A DNA stretch of 64,000 bases from Sweltsa coloradensis (Eukaryota; Arthropoda; Insecta; Plecoptera; Chloroperlidae). The position numbers and the translations under genes were made by a program. The notes below the pieces were generated by a model that saw only the letters and a list, made by a program, of their open reading frames with translations, made no database searches and had not been told where the DNA came from. Location of the stretch: the NCBI GenBank assembly GCA_024449915.1, contig JAMZAV010003086.1:1-64000 (forward strand), in the 5' to 3' direction. Below, one piece after another: positions 46,101 through 55,469 of the stretch. Within the stretch, counting starts at the first letter, position 1. Each line of letters starts with the position of its first letter.

Positions 46101-49100
46101 GCTGTTTTCCCCCTTCACGATTGCTTCAAATTGGCTCGCTCCCCACGGCCATACTGAGAGTCTAGCATATTAATTGAATGTCGTTGGTTTGTCCCCAGGA
46201 ATATACCGGGTGTTGTTAGTCTCGTCGTCACCATCAACTTCGGTGACGAGAACCAGCTGGTCAACCTGACAGAGGAGATGAAGAACCTACCGCAGGTGAT
46301 GAGGGTCCAAACAGCCTCAGTCAACTCGCAGCTGACGAGGGGGTAAGTCTCAAACTCCGTGTGCCATCATGCCGCAAAATTAAAACCACGCAAAATTACA
46401 GTTTTTTCGTGATATCTCGAGAACGATGCAAAATATATAAAAACTGATTCTAGACCGAATTGTGGTTTTGTTAGAACAATATAATGCAAGAAAAAATATT
46501 GAAATGTGATGGTAATTAAGTTTTTTATAAGAATTTTAATGAATTAAATGCATATCTTAAATACAAACCGCACCAATAATAATAAATAATATTTGAATAT
46601 TTTTTCTTGCATTATATTGTTCTAACAAAACCACAATTCGGTCTAGAAACTGTAATTTCGCGAGGTTTTAACTTCGCGACTATCCCAAATTCCCTTAAGC
46701 CTTTGTAATGACTAACATTCCATTTTAGGTTATTACGTGCTAATGGGGACTCTAAGAACCAAAATTTTCGAATATTTATCGTGGCAATGTGATCGCCTTT
46801 TGGAGAAGATAAATGTACAACTAAGAGCTCAAATCAAGAAAATTCTATAATATTTTAGAAATATAATTAATTTGAAGATTTTGTATTTTTTACCGTAGGA
46901 ATCAAACTTGTTACAGGGTGCAATATGCCCCTTTTCATGTGAACTAGGTATGTTGAGGATAGGACAATTGTGAAGGGATGCTCGAGGGCTGTTTATAATA
47001 GTACCCAACTCCTTGCATTCGTATAACCGATTGAGGAACACAACTTGAGTCAGGACTGTCGGTCTCGACGGGATTCGAACCTGAGACCTTCCGAATCAGA
47101 GTCGAGTGCATAGCGCTCGAGCCAACACTGTCGTTTAGAATTGGATTTGGATGGATTAGAGTATATGGCGAATTTTTACTGAAAGTCCGTAGTTTTCTAA
47201 ATGTTTTAAATAATATTCTTAATAAAATTCACAAATATCATAGTATTAATTCTAGGTAAATTTAAGGGCTGAAGGTGAAAGTACACGTTGAATTTTTTGT
47301 CAAGGTCCTTTATAGTGGATCCACCCCCAAGCTTGGACGTCGACGTAACCATGTTACAAATCCAATGTTATTCAATTTGGAGAAGCAATGAAGATAATTA
47401 ATTAGTTGGTGTGTCAAAACAAATAATTCATTGATAATTGATTTCGATTTTATTTAGAATATTTCACAGTTAATGTTAAATAAGTTTATACTTTGGGAAT
47501 AAATAATTTGTTTTACAGCTATCACATAATTATAAAGGCGCGTACTAAATGTGTTTTACAAAAAAAAAAAAAAAAATTAAAACTAATATCAGACGGTTTT
47601 CGGGACATTGTGTCGCGTTAAGTAGTGTAATAACACATCCGTAAAAACCTTCAATCCTTCATTATATTAATTTAATACGTTAATTTTCTATCTTTTCAAA
47701 GCTACAGAATAAACTAACTAGGGACCTAACCGAATAGTGTTCTTCGCCGTTCTTGATCTCATTACTTGGTCTTGTTCTTATTCTTGGTCTGATTCCTGGT
47801 CTTGTTACTAGATTGCTTCATGCATTTTATCTTTTATTTATTTATGCAATTTATCGGACGTATCGTAAACAGCCGCCATGTTCTAGTACTAAGAACAAGA
47901 TCAGGTGTCCTTTTCCGATTCTTGTTCTCATTCCCAGATTTCGGCGAGTCTCGATCGTGCGCTCGACTATTCGGATGCTACTAGCTACGTCATGGATATC
48001 ATGACGCCTAACGGTGACGTAAAACGAGAATAAGACCAGGGAATGAACGCGTTTTGTCACTATTCGGATAGCTCCTTGGACTCCATTTCCAAAACTTTTT
48101 GTTTTTTTGACATTTATATTAATTAAATGTGAATACGTTCCCTTTTCTTAATAAATGTCCCACAATTCTTGATTTCACAATAATATGTAAAAAAAAAATA
48201 TATATATAAATAAATAACAAAACAATCTTGACAATAGTTTCGAAGATTAGCTACCGTTCTCTTTCATCACAATACAAAGTGTACTCAACATACATATTAA
48301 CATGTAAGATGACCGACTTGTACAACTACGGGTATGTATAACAATGTATCATTCTCAATGGCCTCTTAAGATTTAAGATTTTAAAAAGATTTCTGGTTAA
48401 CAATAGTGTATTTGTTTAGTAACAAATTTATTTGTTTATGTTATTTGTTATAATACGATACATACTTTCATCAATGTAGGCCTATGTTCTTAAGTGTGCC
48501 ATGATATTCAAATAAAATAATTGGTAGATACATATATATTCGTGGGTTTTGGGACTTGGACGTCCACTGCGTATAGAACCATCAACCAAGGTACTAGGCT
48601 TAAATCACCGTTGAGGCATGTTTCTCATCTTCATTCTTCTCCATTTTCATCGCCTCTATCCAGCAATCATCTCGTATGGCTTGTTGATGCCAGTGTTAAA
48701 CAGTATTTTGTGGTGATCAAACCTTAATCAACTTTTGCTGATATCAATGGACAAGAAAGAGTGTGAAAATCGTTAAATTTAAGTAAACTTTTATAAATTT
48801 ATACACGGGTCCAAAATCATTTTATTTTACTCTTCTTTTGATAAATTATATTGAAAAAGGCTGTATAAACAGATTAATCGATTTCGACTAATCATTTTTC
48901 CAATCCATCGACTAATCATTTTTCCAATCCAGTATCGATCGGGAAAAACAAATCGTTTGACATCCCAAAACCAACTAAATATATAATTTTTATCTATTCC
49001 GTTTCATTTTAACAACATTTACTCAAATTTTAATATTTGAATGTTTGAGATTGTGGCCACTTCCATACAATTTGATTCTGTTTCTTTACAGATCACATGT

Positions 49101-49164
49101 GCTGACTAACGCTGTGCCTCTGGTTGCTAAGGCGACCCTTGTGCTGACAACCATCACTGAATAA
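33949..49164 (+). CDS. Secreted GH13 alpha-glucosidase (maltase), copy 2
   Basis: Exons: 33962-34107 (damaged), 35410-35589, 36747-36907, 37687-37812, 39059-39297, 40302-40500, 41499-41754, 42363-42555, 46199-46342, 49092-49164. Exons 2-10 have exactly the same lengths as in copy 1, all splice sites are canonical, and the frame is open to TAA. All GH13 elements are kept: DFVPNH, HQF and QPDLN, GFRVD, TEAY, GNHD, RDPERTP. Exon 1 keeps its acceptor, ATG position and donor, but many single-base deletions put a stop at codon 4. These deletions continue into neighbouring non-coding DNA and accompany long homopolymers, so a local assembly or consensus fault is more likely than true loss. If exon 1 is repaired by resequencing, this is the better-preserved gene. 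It is expected to make an extracellular maltase or sucrase. Confidence 0.82.
34514..34899. mobile_element. MITE with long inverted ends and TTAA flanks
   Basis: The ends GGTTAAAGCCTACCACCAAT and, reversed, GGGTAAAGACTACCACCAAT are inverted repeats flanked by TTAA (34510-34513, 34900-34903), the target of piggyBac-type transposases. The interior (CAGTTTTTTCGTGATATCT) matches the element at 46372-46679. No coding capacity. Confidence 0.7.
34960..35335 (-). mobile_element. 5S rRNA-derived SINE (SINE3-type)
   Basis: Read on the minus strand, about 35305-35225 gives GAACACCGAAGTTAAGCAGC, then CTTCGGGCGTGGTCAGGGG and GAGTGGGTGACCGC. This is the 3' half of metazoan 5S rRNA, including the A-box-like GTTAAGCAGC and the C-box-like GGGTGACCGC used by RNA polymerase III. 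The remaining 250 bp is a non-5S tail (CTTTTCGAAAGGAGTAGG). It is not a 5S gene, because the 5' half is too diverged and the tail is foreign. Confidence 0.75.
35410..35589 (+). CDS. Maltase copy 2, exon 2
   Basis: 180 nt, protein identical to copy 1 exon 2 ([20 protein letters not shown]). Its acceptor GTTTGCTTCCAG is original host sequence, but the branch-point region upstream is SINE. Confidence 0.93.
36105..36445 (+). mobile_element. SINE1 (tRNA-derived), intron 2 copy 2
   Basis: GGCTCGTTGGTCTTGTGGTT (box A region), anticodon-like stem TCTGC-TTCCAAT-GCAGA, and box B GGGTTCGATTCCCGC. The body TTTTTTAACTTCTGATTTGG follows. The 3' end is truncated after TTGGTTGGTTATCG. Confidence 0.78.
36594..36690 (+). 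mobile_element. tRNA-like SINE head with SINE1 body start
   Basis: CCCGTCTCGGTGGTCTAGTT, GGCTAAGGCGCC and box B AGGTTCGAACCCCGATCGGG look like a tRNA, but the acceptor arms pair poorly. It is followed at once by TTTTTTAACTTCTGAATTG, the start of the SINE1 body. So this is a SINE with a different tRNA head rather than a tRNA gene. Confidence 0.55.
36747..36907 (+). CDS. Maltase copy 2, exon 3
   Basis: 161 nt. Region I DFVPNHSS; protein identical to copy 1. The donor is GTAAGA (GTAGGA in copy 1). Confidence 0.93.
36908..37686 (+). other. Intron 3, copy 2
   Basis: A 779-bp AT-rich intron. It is the empty site for the 3-kb LINE of copy 1: CTGTTATAAACTTTAAAAAAAAAGTCATTG at about 37340-37370 reads through. 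Confidence 0.8.
37687..37812 (+). CDS. Maltase copy 2, exon 4
   Basis: [20 protein letters not shown], then [15 protein letters not shown]. Keeps the HQF and QPDLN motifs expected of the family, unlike copy 1. Confidence 0.93.
37813..38897 (+). other. Intron 4 (5' part), copy 2
   Basis: 37830-38330 is not in copy 1 and looks like another insertion; a stretch near 38210-38340 reads as unrecognised repeat. From 38346 it follows copy 1 (12001 onward) and gives the empty sites for the two Helentron-like elements. No gene seen. Confidence 0.5.
38898..39058 (+). repeat. 44-bp minisatellite at the intron 4/exon 5 junction, copy 2
   Basis: About four units related to those of copy 1. The final unit contains the functional acceptor TTTCTGTCCCCAG. 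Earlier units carry look-alikes (TTTCTGTCCCCAG|GACTG near 38970 and TTCTGTCCCCGGG near 39014). Confidence 0.85.
39059..39297 (+). CDS. Maltase copy 2, exon 5 (nucleophile)
   Basis: 239 nt with a good acceptor. [20 protein letters not shown] is the standard start of this block in insect maltases, with the catalytic Asp. The donor is GAG|GTGAGA. Confidence 0.93.
39343..39594 (+). mobile_element. Helentron-like subfamily B, truncated, intron 5 copy 2
   Basis: Same insertion site as 15207 in copy 1 (AACTTGGCTAATTGGATGA). It stops at TTTTTAATGAGATAGC, where a deletion removed the 3' half and the following host DNA, and continues at the point matching 17046 of copy 1. Confidence 0.7.
39595..40301 (+). 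other. Intron 5 remainder, copy 2
   Basis: AT-rich, collinear with 17046-17801 of copy 1. It lacks the SINE1 tail and TTTA run seen there at 17521-17590. No gene. Confidence 0.65.
40302..40500 (+). CDS. Maltase copy 2, exon 6 (acid/base Glu)
   Basis: [20 protein letters not shown] onward; catalytic Glu present. 199 nt, canonical acceptor CTTAG and donor GTAAGT. Confidence 0.93.
40501..41264 (+). other. Intron 6 (5' part), copy 2
   Basis: Collinear with 18001-18610 of copy 1, followed by an uninterrupted SINE2 (41037-41250; box B GGATCAAATCC, body TTATGCGAATGCAAGGG). This is the empty site for the 765-bp MITE of copy 1. Confidence 0.65.
41265..41497 (+). repeat. 44/45-bp minisatellite before exon 7, copy 2
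   Basis: About five units (GTCCCATCTTCGCCATCTCG, ATTCCCCTCAGTGTAA), more diverged from each other than in copy 1. The alternating two-type pattern of copy 1 is absent. The acceptor CTCTCTTCAG follows directly. Confidence 0.85.
41499..41754 (+). CDS. Maltase copy 2, exon 7 (region IV, NHD)
   Basis: [20 protein letters not shown] onward. Keeps [11 protein letters not shown] and DPQGCNAG, the forms expected in the family. 256 nt. Confidence 0.93.
42140..42305 (+). repeat. 15-bp CTCTCAGTCCAAA array before exon 8, copy 2
   Basis: Same array as in copy 1 with a different unit count. There is no exon duplication behind it. Confidence 0.8.
42363..42555 (+). CDS. Maltase copy 2, exon 8
   Basis: [20 protein letters not shown] onward, single copy. 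193 nt, donor AG|GTTAGT. Confidence 0.93.
42651..42912. mobile_element. Small TIR element (MITE), intron 8 copy 2
   Basis: The ends CCCAATGACAGAATGCAGAT and, reversed, TCCAACGAAAGAATGCAGAT are inverted repeats. The element interrupts the host sequence that reads ATTGAGCGCTAGTGGACGC in copy 1 (21330). Related to 4742-4990. Confidence 0.6.
43031..44373 (-). mobile_element. Helentron-like subfamily B with nested subfamily C
   Basis: Left end CTAGGAAAACGCTAAAGTCC then CGCCGCGTTGATGGATGAGC. Right end GAAGTCTTCGCTTCGCTCATCCAA. A C element (43179-43878) sits inside. The host sequence continues GAATTTT-CATTA | TTAGTTTTAAG as in copy 1 at 21440. Present only in copy 2. Confidence 0.78.
43179..43878 (-). 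mobile_element. Helentron-like subfamily C nested in B
   Basis: Starts CTAGGAAACGCTCAGTTGG (inverted terminus) and ends CGCTCGCTTCGCTCGCTTAA. The interior matches 27065-27533 and 27579-28071 (GTTGCCATGGCAACG, TCCGTCCGGTCACGAATATG inverted). Confidence 0.78.
44413..45164 (+). mobile_element. Helentron-like subfamily B, forward copy
   Basis: TTGGATGAGCGAAGCGAAG at the start. Near the end GCTCATCCATCAACGCGGCG, then GGGACTTTAGCGTTTTTCTAA|T, matching the CTRR|T pattern of Helitron termini. It stands 39 bp from the inverted B copy at 43031-44373, that interval being host DNA. About 750 bp. Confidence 0.78.
45165..46198 (+). other. Intron 8 (3' part), copy 2
   Basis: The GC-richer block found also in copy 1 (21510-22220), interrupted by the MULE-like MITE at 45324-45589. 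No convincing coding sequence on either strand. Ends TTTGTCCCCAG. Confidence 0.55.
45324..45589. mobile_element. MULE-like MITE with 9-bp target duplication
   Basis: Flanked by CTCTCTACC at 45315-45323 and 45590-45598; copy 1 has this sequence once (21619-21627). The ends ACGAGGTAGAATAGAGGTTT and, reversed, ACGAGATAGAATAGAGGTTT extend about 30 bp. 266 bp. The 9-bp duplication fits Mutator-like transposons. Confidence 0.82.
46199..46342 (+). CDS. Maltase copy 2, exon 9
   Basis: [20 protein letters not shown] onward. 144 nt, donor GG|GTAAGT. Confidence 0.92.
46372..46679. mobile_element. MITE with long inverted ends, intron 9 copy 2
   Basis: GCAAAATTAAAACCACGCAA against, reversed, GCGAAGTTAAAACCTCGCGA. 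The interior CAGTTTTTTCGTGATATCTC matches the 34514-34899 element. Absent in copy 1. TTAA lies within the inverted ends, so the target duplication is uncertain. Confidence 0.65.
46945..47132 (-). mobile_element. SINE2, intron 9 copy 2
   Basis: Same insertion as 22645-22832. Inverted box B GGGATTCGAACCTGAGACC near 47070. Confidence 0.65.
47720..48076. mobile_element. TIR element (MITE), intron 9 copy 2
   Basis: AGGGACCTAACCGAATAGTG at the left end and, reversed, AAGGAGCTATCCGAATAGTG at the right. It interrupts sequence that is continuous in copy 1 near 23430. About 357 bp, no coding capacity. Confidence 0.7.
49092..49164 (+). CDS. Maltase copy 2, exon 10 and stop
   Basis: [18 protein letters not shown] then TITE and TAA 49162-49164, as in copy 1. 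Confidence 0.92.
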
Positions 49165-49326
49165 TAAAGATTAAGAAAGGATAATAATGTGATTCCTATC
49201 TTTAATATGAAGTCAGCAGAGTGAGAAAGAAACGCAAAACTTAAAATAATTCCTAAAGCAGTTACAACCTAAACTAGTCAGTTAAAATAAATGCCATTCA
49301 ACAATGTATAATATTATTGTAAACTG

Positions 49327-49332
49327 AATAAA
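49327..49332 (+). terminator. Polyadenylation signal, copy 2
   Basis: AATAAA about 160 bp past the stop, followed by TTTTTGATGCATG and a T-rich stretch, as in copy 1. Confidence 0.6.
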
Positions 49333-49443
49333 ATGTTTTTGATGCATGTTTACATCTTGTTTTTTTTTAGTTTAAACCAAAAGTTTGTGATCATCCTCAT
49401 TCCTTCTTGCAATCCAAGTCACTCCTAAAGGCTAAATACACCG

Positions 49444-49905
49444 AGTATTGTGTGGCTCGTTGGTCTTGTGGTTAGCGTATCTGCTTCCAATGCAGAAGGT
49501 TCAGGATTCGATTCCCGTCAAAGTCAGAAGTTTTTTAACTTCGGATTTGGACTTAAGTCCATCAATTCTTGTCTTGGGATTTTGTAAACGGTGACTTAAG
49601 ACTTTAGAGCCGTCCTAGCAACGAGGCACATAATAAATTTAAAGTTGTTCTGAATCGGTCTTGTTGATTCTGGCGTTGATCCGCGGGTGTTCGCACTGTC
49701 CATACCACTGATTGCTATATTTCCTATTAAAAATATCGATCTTTGGTTGGTTATCGCTCACTCGTCGATTGCGTCGGTGCCTACAGGGTTGGCTTGGTCG
49801 CTTTGATTTACTGTCCCCCACTGAAAATTTACATAACTGAGTGGGTAGACTCTAAATACAACTTATTTACTATATTTATTTATTTATTTATTTATTTATT
49901 TATTA
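49444..49905 (+). mobile_element. SINE1, full length, 3' flank copy 2
   Basis: From TGTGGCTCGTTGGTCTTGTG through box B and the body to GAGTGGGTAGACTCTAAATAC and a TTTA tail. It interrupts sequence that reads CTACATACACTAGTTTGAATATATG in unit 1 (25182). About 460 bp. Confidence 0.82.
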
Positions 49906-49959
49906 GTTTGAATATATGGTGGTTCTAGTTATATTCTAAGTGTTATTGATCTTATAACC

Positions 49960-50180
49960 CAACCGACAGTGTTGAATAAAGCGTAAAAGCGAAACTCTGA
50001 TTCGGAAGGTCACTGGGTTGAATCTCACCATCAGCAATCCAGACCGAAAGTTTTCCTCGAAACTGTATCCGTCGCTAATGAAAATGTAAGGGATTAAGTT
50101 CACTTGAACAGCCCTCGGACATCCCCTAAATAACTGTCTAAATTCCAAAAGTATCTATAGAGAGAGACACCTACGTGTCT
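49960..50180 (+). mobile_element. SINE2, 3' flank copy 2
   Basis: Same insertion as 25245-25465; CCGACAGTGTTGAATAAAGC at the head. Confidence 0.65.
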
Positions 50181-50266
50181 AATTGTTTTTTGTTTTTTTT
50201 TTGGAATGTGGACAATTGTTAAGGAAGTATCCCAGGGTTGCCCTAGGAGTGTATTCATTACATTAC

Positions 50267-50698
50267 ATTGTGTGGCTCGTTGGTCTTGTGGTTAGCGTAT
50301 CTGCTTCCAATGCAGAAGGTCCAGGGTTCGATTCCCGCCAAAAGTCAGAGGTTTTTTAACTTCTTATTTGGACTTCAGTCCACCAGTTCTTGTCTTAGGA
50401 GTTTGTAAACGGTGACTTTGGAGCCGTCCTATATCAACGAAGCACATAATAAATTCAGAGTTGTTCTGAATCGGCCTTGTTGATTCTGGCGTTGATCTGC
50501 GGGTGTTCGCACTGTCCATACCACTGATTGCTATATTTCCTATTAAAAATATCGATCTTTGGTTGGTTATCGCTCACTCGTCGATTGCGTCGAGTCCTAC
50601 ACAGTTAACTTGGTCGCTTTGATATACTGTCCCTCACTGAAAATCAGTTATATAACTGAGTGGGTAGACTCAAAGAGCCATTTATTTATTTATTTATT
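50267..50698 (+). mobile_element. SINE1, full length, second copy in 3' flank
   Basis: Complete SINE1 with a TTTA tail. It occupies the same host site (ATTCATTA / TTACATTCGC) that the TIR element at 25538-26210 occupies in unit 1. Confidence 0.82.
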
Positions 50699-51920
50699 TT
50701 ACATTCGCATTATTATAATGAGTGAAGAACACCTCGGAATAAAACCATCAGGTAGGATTGCTGGTGGCACTGGTGGGACTCGAACGCGGACCCTCTACAA
50801 CAAGTCTCACGCTTTACTCTTGACTCTTGAGCTAATATACTCTCTGTCATAAGAAAATTTTACTACTAAAAGCAATACCAAAGAAATACTTAGTCGAACT
50901 TTTAACTATATGATTTTTAATAGTCTTAGAATTTCGTTGCTGAATAAACTTGTTTTGGAAATTTACCATTTTCAGTCTTATTTTATTAATTATAATATCA
51001 ATGAAGATAAATACATTTTGACACTTACTTTCAAAAATGAATTTTTGTTGTCAATAGCAAAAAGAATGTCATTAAAAAGCGAAGGAAAATAAGGCTCAAT
51101 GCATCAAATACCCTCGTCCACCAACGAGACTGTAATAAGGTTATGTATCCTAAGGAGACATAAATCGCATGGTAGAAAGTATTAACCTATTGCTGGAGTA
51201 ATGTGGTAATTAAAAGAAACTGGTCTGGGATCAATCTGTTATCAGTGGTAAACCGTATGAGTATATTGAGCATAGATATTAAACACCTATAGTAGGCTAG
51301 ATTAGCAGTCATTGGTCCACTTTCCATGACAATTGCAAGTCATCTTGAAATTCTTGTTTGCATGTTAAGTAAATGGGAGCGATTTGTAGCCAAAATAGTT
51401 CTCAAGATTGCCGTCAGTTTGACAGGTGAGCATATTAGCCATCAACATCCATCAAGCAGCCATCAAGCCATCAACATCAAATGATAAAAAATTCCCTTAT
51501 GCAATAACTTCTAATTGTTTCTGTTTATTTAATTCCATGATGCACAAGCTAAAACCATATCAAACAATCCAGTAAAATACTTAATTGCATTAAAAAAGCA
51601 AAAATTAAAACGCCAAATCGCCATCTTGAAATGGAGTGATTGGCGCTTCAATTTGGTACGCTCGCGCCTGTGCGGAGGTATTGGAGACTGCGTATCTAGC
51701 CTACTATAGGTGTTAAGATATCTATAGTATTGAGTAATGACATGGGTGACACGCACTCAGGCCGACACCTCTATAAAGGTAACATCGCTTGGTTCTTATT
51801 CAGGGGGCCGTTGGTTCGATCCCTGCTTCAGGCAGTCCTGACTGAGAGTGTCGAAGAGTTCCTCAGTCAGAGGTAAGTGCTGATATTAAGATAACATTAT
51901 CCAAATAACTTAATAAATAA
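50699..51920. other. 3' flank of copy 2
   Basis: Collinear with 26211-26939, including a minus-strand SINE head (about 50740-50850) and the partial head at 51800-51875. Interrupted by the TIR element at 51271-51727. Confidence 0.55.
51271..51727. mobile_element. TIR element related to the one at 61.9 kb
   Basis: Inverted ends AACACCTATAGTAGGCTAGA / TCTAGCCTACTATAGGTGTT, extending outward to ATAGATAT. TATTGAG flanks both sides (51264-51270, 51728-51734). The interior (TGACAGGTGAGCA, GCCATCTTGAA) matches 61896-62684. Absent from unit 1 (26771). Confidence 0.75.
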
Positions 51921-52815
51921 CCTACGGGTCACACTGGGCAACCTGATGAATACTCTCTACACTCTACAGTGATTCTTTGGATGTGGGATGATCACATACT
52001 AAGACATGCATTCTTGATTCTTGATGTGATGTATTAAGCCCAATTTGGCCTATGCTGGAGGGCCATACTATGTTCCTTTGAACACTCACTAGAAGAATTT
52101 AAATTTGTCTTTGCGGAGAGAACTTTTTTGTATCAATAAAATAAAAATAAAAAACTAATATCTAGACTTATAGTTGGTAGTCTTCTTGCTAGTGACAGAA
52201 CACCAAGAAGAGTGTGAGTTCGGACACCCGGGGACAACTAGGCGAACCATTCAGCCGAAGCTTATCTAAAGGTGCCCCGGAGCCTTATATCGCCTCTTCT
52301 TTGCGAGGGGTTGATTAAGAATGGAAGATGGAAATGTTTTGTCTAGAGTTCTGTTCCTGGTATTTCGGGGGAAAGCCTGGTCAACACCGATACTGGCTAT
52401 GGGACGGCGATGCCTGTCTGATGGACGAGGTTTGAAAAATAGTTTTTGACGTTTTACTTCAGGGTGGGGGTGAATGACCACGGCTTTATAAAAGTTGCGG
52501 GAAAGCTGAGTGATGCTTGTTTGAAGTATGAGAAAGTCGTTGTCAAGGTGAAGGAGATGTATTGGGGTTTGGCGTGGAGAGTGTGTGCTCATCCTTAAAG
52601 CATGATTTTGTAGTGTAACCTTGTTCAATCAAATGTGCTGCCGATCGCGAATGGGAAGGTTGGTTTATTGTTAGGAGCAAAATAAATGTAACACCGTATA
52701 TGCATTAATTTGTGATTACGTTGTCGTTTATGTTCTGTAAGGCGTCGTACAACAATATAGTTTTATTTTTTTCCATGGCACAAGAATTATTGTTGCATTA
52801 TTTTGTTTTCTAAAT
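51921..52815. other. Region downstream of unit 2, no gene recognised
   Basis: A 120-codon minus-strand open frame (52266-52628) is rich in basic and proline residues and shows no domain I recognise; it could be repeat-derived. 52620-52760 (AATGTGCTGCCGATCGC, GATTACGTTGTCGT) resembles 56230-56400. Confidence 0.4.
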
Positions 52816-52998
52816 GTGTGTGTATGCCCCGTTTTCTTTTTTCGGACAAATTTGATGGTAGTTTTGAAAATGTATTGATGATTTTGCATGTAAATTTAAC
52901 GTTCACTGCTACACTCTGGAAACTTGGGTCTACATGTGTGTGCATGTGCCCAAAATATTTTATTTTGTTAAGGTTTAAACAAAGCTTCGAATGGAATT
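52816..52998. repeat. Dispersed 185-bp repeat, copy at 52.8 kb
   Basis: Second copy of the 28072-28257 sequence, here without a neighbouring Helentron-like end. Confidence 0.75.
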
Positions 52999-53270
52999 AA
53001 CTTCTAAGTTACTTCTAATGTAAAAACTGGTAATGTAGGTCTTACCACTAATTTTTAGTAGGGATCTTCTATTAAGGGGTCTGAAACAATCCTATCGACG
53101 CCGACACCAGTGACAAACCAACCACGCACGCAGCCAAAAATATTAAATGTAATTTCTACATTTAATTTAAGTTTATTTACCCCCATAATAATTATTAATT
53201 ATTTCTTTAACTCTTGTTTAAATGCATTAACTTTTTCATACATTTCCCCAAGTTTATTTTCCGAACCCTT

Positions 53271-53560
53271 AGTTAAACGAGGGAGCGAAGCGACTGAATG
53301 TCTCCATTCAACTCAAATAGCGCTCATTCTGTGATTCTGTGTGTCTGTCTGTCTGTCTGTACGTCGAAAATCAGCCGAATCGCTGAACAGATCGCGCTGA
53401 AATTTTAAACAGACATCCGGTACGAGTTTACTGAGAACTATTAACAAAATCAACTCGATCCATTGCGATTTAAACCTACAATTTAAAAAAATTGGATTTT
53501 TTTAAAAATGTCGATAGCAATTGTTTAGATTTTTCATATGTACTCAATACATGGCTCACT
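53271..53560 (+). mobile_element. Possible Helentron-like 5' end, variant
   Basis: TTAAACGAGGGAGCGAAGCG, then CATTCAACTC and the GTCTGT microsatellite and AAATCAGCCGAATCG, resembles the 5' organisation of the families above (G/C-rich GAGCGAAGCG start, then simple repeats). No matching 3' hairpin found nearby. Confidence 0.4.
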
Positions 53561-53593
53561 CACTCGTTTAACAACGACTTTTGCATTTACTGC

Positions 53594-53990
53594 ATTATGT
53601 GGTTATGTCGTTATGTGGTTATGTGCTTATGTCGTTATGTGGTTATGTGGTTATATCGTTATGTGGTTATGTCGTTATGTGGTTATGTCGTTATGTGGTT
53701 ATGTGGTTATGTCGTTATGTGGTTATGTCGTTATGTCGTTATGTGGTTATGTCGTTATGTCGTTATGTGGTTATGTCGTTATGTCGTTATGTCGTTATGT
53801 CGTTATGCCGTTTATGCCGTTATGTGGTTATGCCGTTATGTCGTTATGTGGTTATGTGGTTATGTGTTATGTGGTTATGTGGTTATGTGGTTATGTGGTT
53901 ATGTCGTTATGTGGTTATGTGGTTATGTCGTTATGTGGTTATGCCGTTATGTGGTTATGTCGTTATGTCGTTTATGTCGTTATGTCGTAA
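53594..53990 (+). repeat. 8-bp tandem array, SGTTATGT
   Basis: About 50 units of GGTTATGT or CGTTATGT in irregular order, with rare 9-bp and 7-bp slips. Since 8 is not a multiple of 3 and the unit makes no stop in any forward frame, all three forward frames stay open for about 150 codons. These open frames are by-products and not genes. Confidence 0.9.
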
Positions 53991-54893
53991 TCATGCCGGG
54001 CCTGTATTAGGATTTGTTCAAAATTGCACAAATTAACGTTTTATTATTTTTTACTTAAAAAATCGAAAATGTTTCTTTCAGTGGTTTTGTATCGTTATGT
54101 GTCTGCGCTCTCAGTAAGTGAAGATCCGTGCTGATGTGTACTACATTTTAACTAAAATAGCGTAAATAATTAATAGGGGGGGGGGGGGCGACCGCTTAAT
54201 AGGTTGTATTAGTAGTAGTAGTAATTTTAAATCCTCGTGTTAGGAAGATTTTTCACAAAACGTTTGTAGCTGCACAAGTCGCATCTACAACATCGCAACT
54301 GCACACTTATACAACCCTGATACCATGGCGCTAAGCCCATCCCTCCCCATTCTCACGTCGCCACTACAGCCAATACAAACACGTTATCAACTCATGATAA
54401 GATAACGAGAAATCAATAATGGAAGTTGCCATATTGTGCTCACGGTTGCAATGTTTATCTGGCTCCTCAACTGATAACATCACTAGCAAGCTCGTTGCAT
54501 GTGGCGCTCGTGTAGTCTTGCGGACGACAATCCAACTAATGACGTGGTGGAAGGTTCCGGGTTCAGATCCGGGTTGGGACGGAAGTTGTTCAGCTTGTAA
54601 GGCTGATTTTGGAGCTGTCCTAGCACTTGCAGCGAAGTTCAATGTTGTTGTTTTGTGTAGTTGTGTAACTAAGTAGTTCAACAATATTGTTTTACCAATC
54701 ACTGGGGAATCGATTCCGAAAATATATTTTGGGTGCGGGTTTAGTCAATGTCCAAAATATAAACATGGCACTTGTGAGCTAGACACTTTATATACATCGG
54801 GCTCTGGTTTGAATTCACATATTTATTTTTCATCCAATAGCCTTACGCTATTGTTAAAGATACTTTTAAATAGTATTTTGATTTGGAATTAAT
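53991..54893. other. Intergenic, degenerate repeats
   Basis: A G run of about 13 at 54177-54189. 54500-54680 holds a degenerate SINE1-like piece (GGTTCCGGGTTCAGATCCGG; GATTTTGGAGCTGTCCTAGC). 54430-54500 resembles 57570-57650 (GGTTGCAA, GATAACA). No gene. Confidence 0.45.
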
Positions 54894-55469
54894 TGGATGA
54901 GCGAAGCGAAGACTTTTGTTTCACTGACCCCCCAAAAAATTTAGCTAGGGTTGTTTTTCTTTGTTTGTTTTTGTCTGTTTGTTCGCACACTACCGGGCAA
55001 ACGGCATATGCGATCTTGATGTAAATTGGAGATGACCTTCGAAATCTCTGAACTTAGACCTGTATTGGTTTTGGGTACAACCCAAGAAATATTTCTCATG
55101 AAAATCGTACTTTTACTATTTTTGTCGATTTTTAGAGCGATATTTTCGTGACATTTGGGCCGATTCTGACCAAATGGGTGGGGCTAACAGTGTTCATATT
55201 TTACATGTACATTAAGGTAATGGTGATGTATTGCTTTTTGAAAGAAAAAGTTGATAAAGTTAGCCAGAATTTATAGAATAAAAGTTTTAATTTAGTTTTT
55301 TTAGGTTTATAATAACAATTAACAAGTAACAATAAAAACTTGACAACAATCACCTACAATGCATTCAAAAAGCTCTTGCAAAGGAAAAGTGGTCCTACGC
55401 AAATTAAAAACTTTCAAAAAAGGTCATCCAACAACGTGACTAAAAAAAATTGTTTGCGATGCTTCCTAG
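54894..55469 (+). mobile_element. Helentron-like subfamily B
   Basis: TTGGATGAGCGAAGCGAAG start. The end is GGTCATCCAACAACGTGACT then GCGATGCTTCCTAG|T, a diverged hairpin. The body matches 44413-45164. Confidence 0.72.

Noticed and set aside
52266..52628. 120-codon minus-strand open frame as a host gene
   Set aside because: No recognisable domain, splice context or conservation visible; left as unassigned.
53492..54036. Three overlapping open frames of 150-172 codons encoding repetitive peptides
   Set aside because: Produced by an 8-bp tandem repeat that lacks stops in any forward frame; no gene signals.
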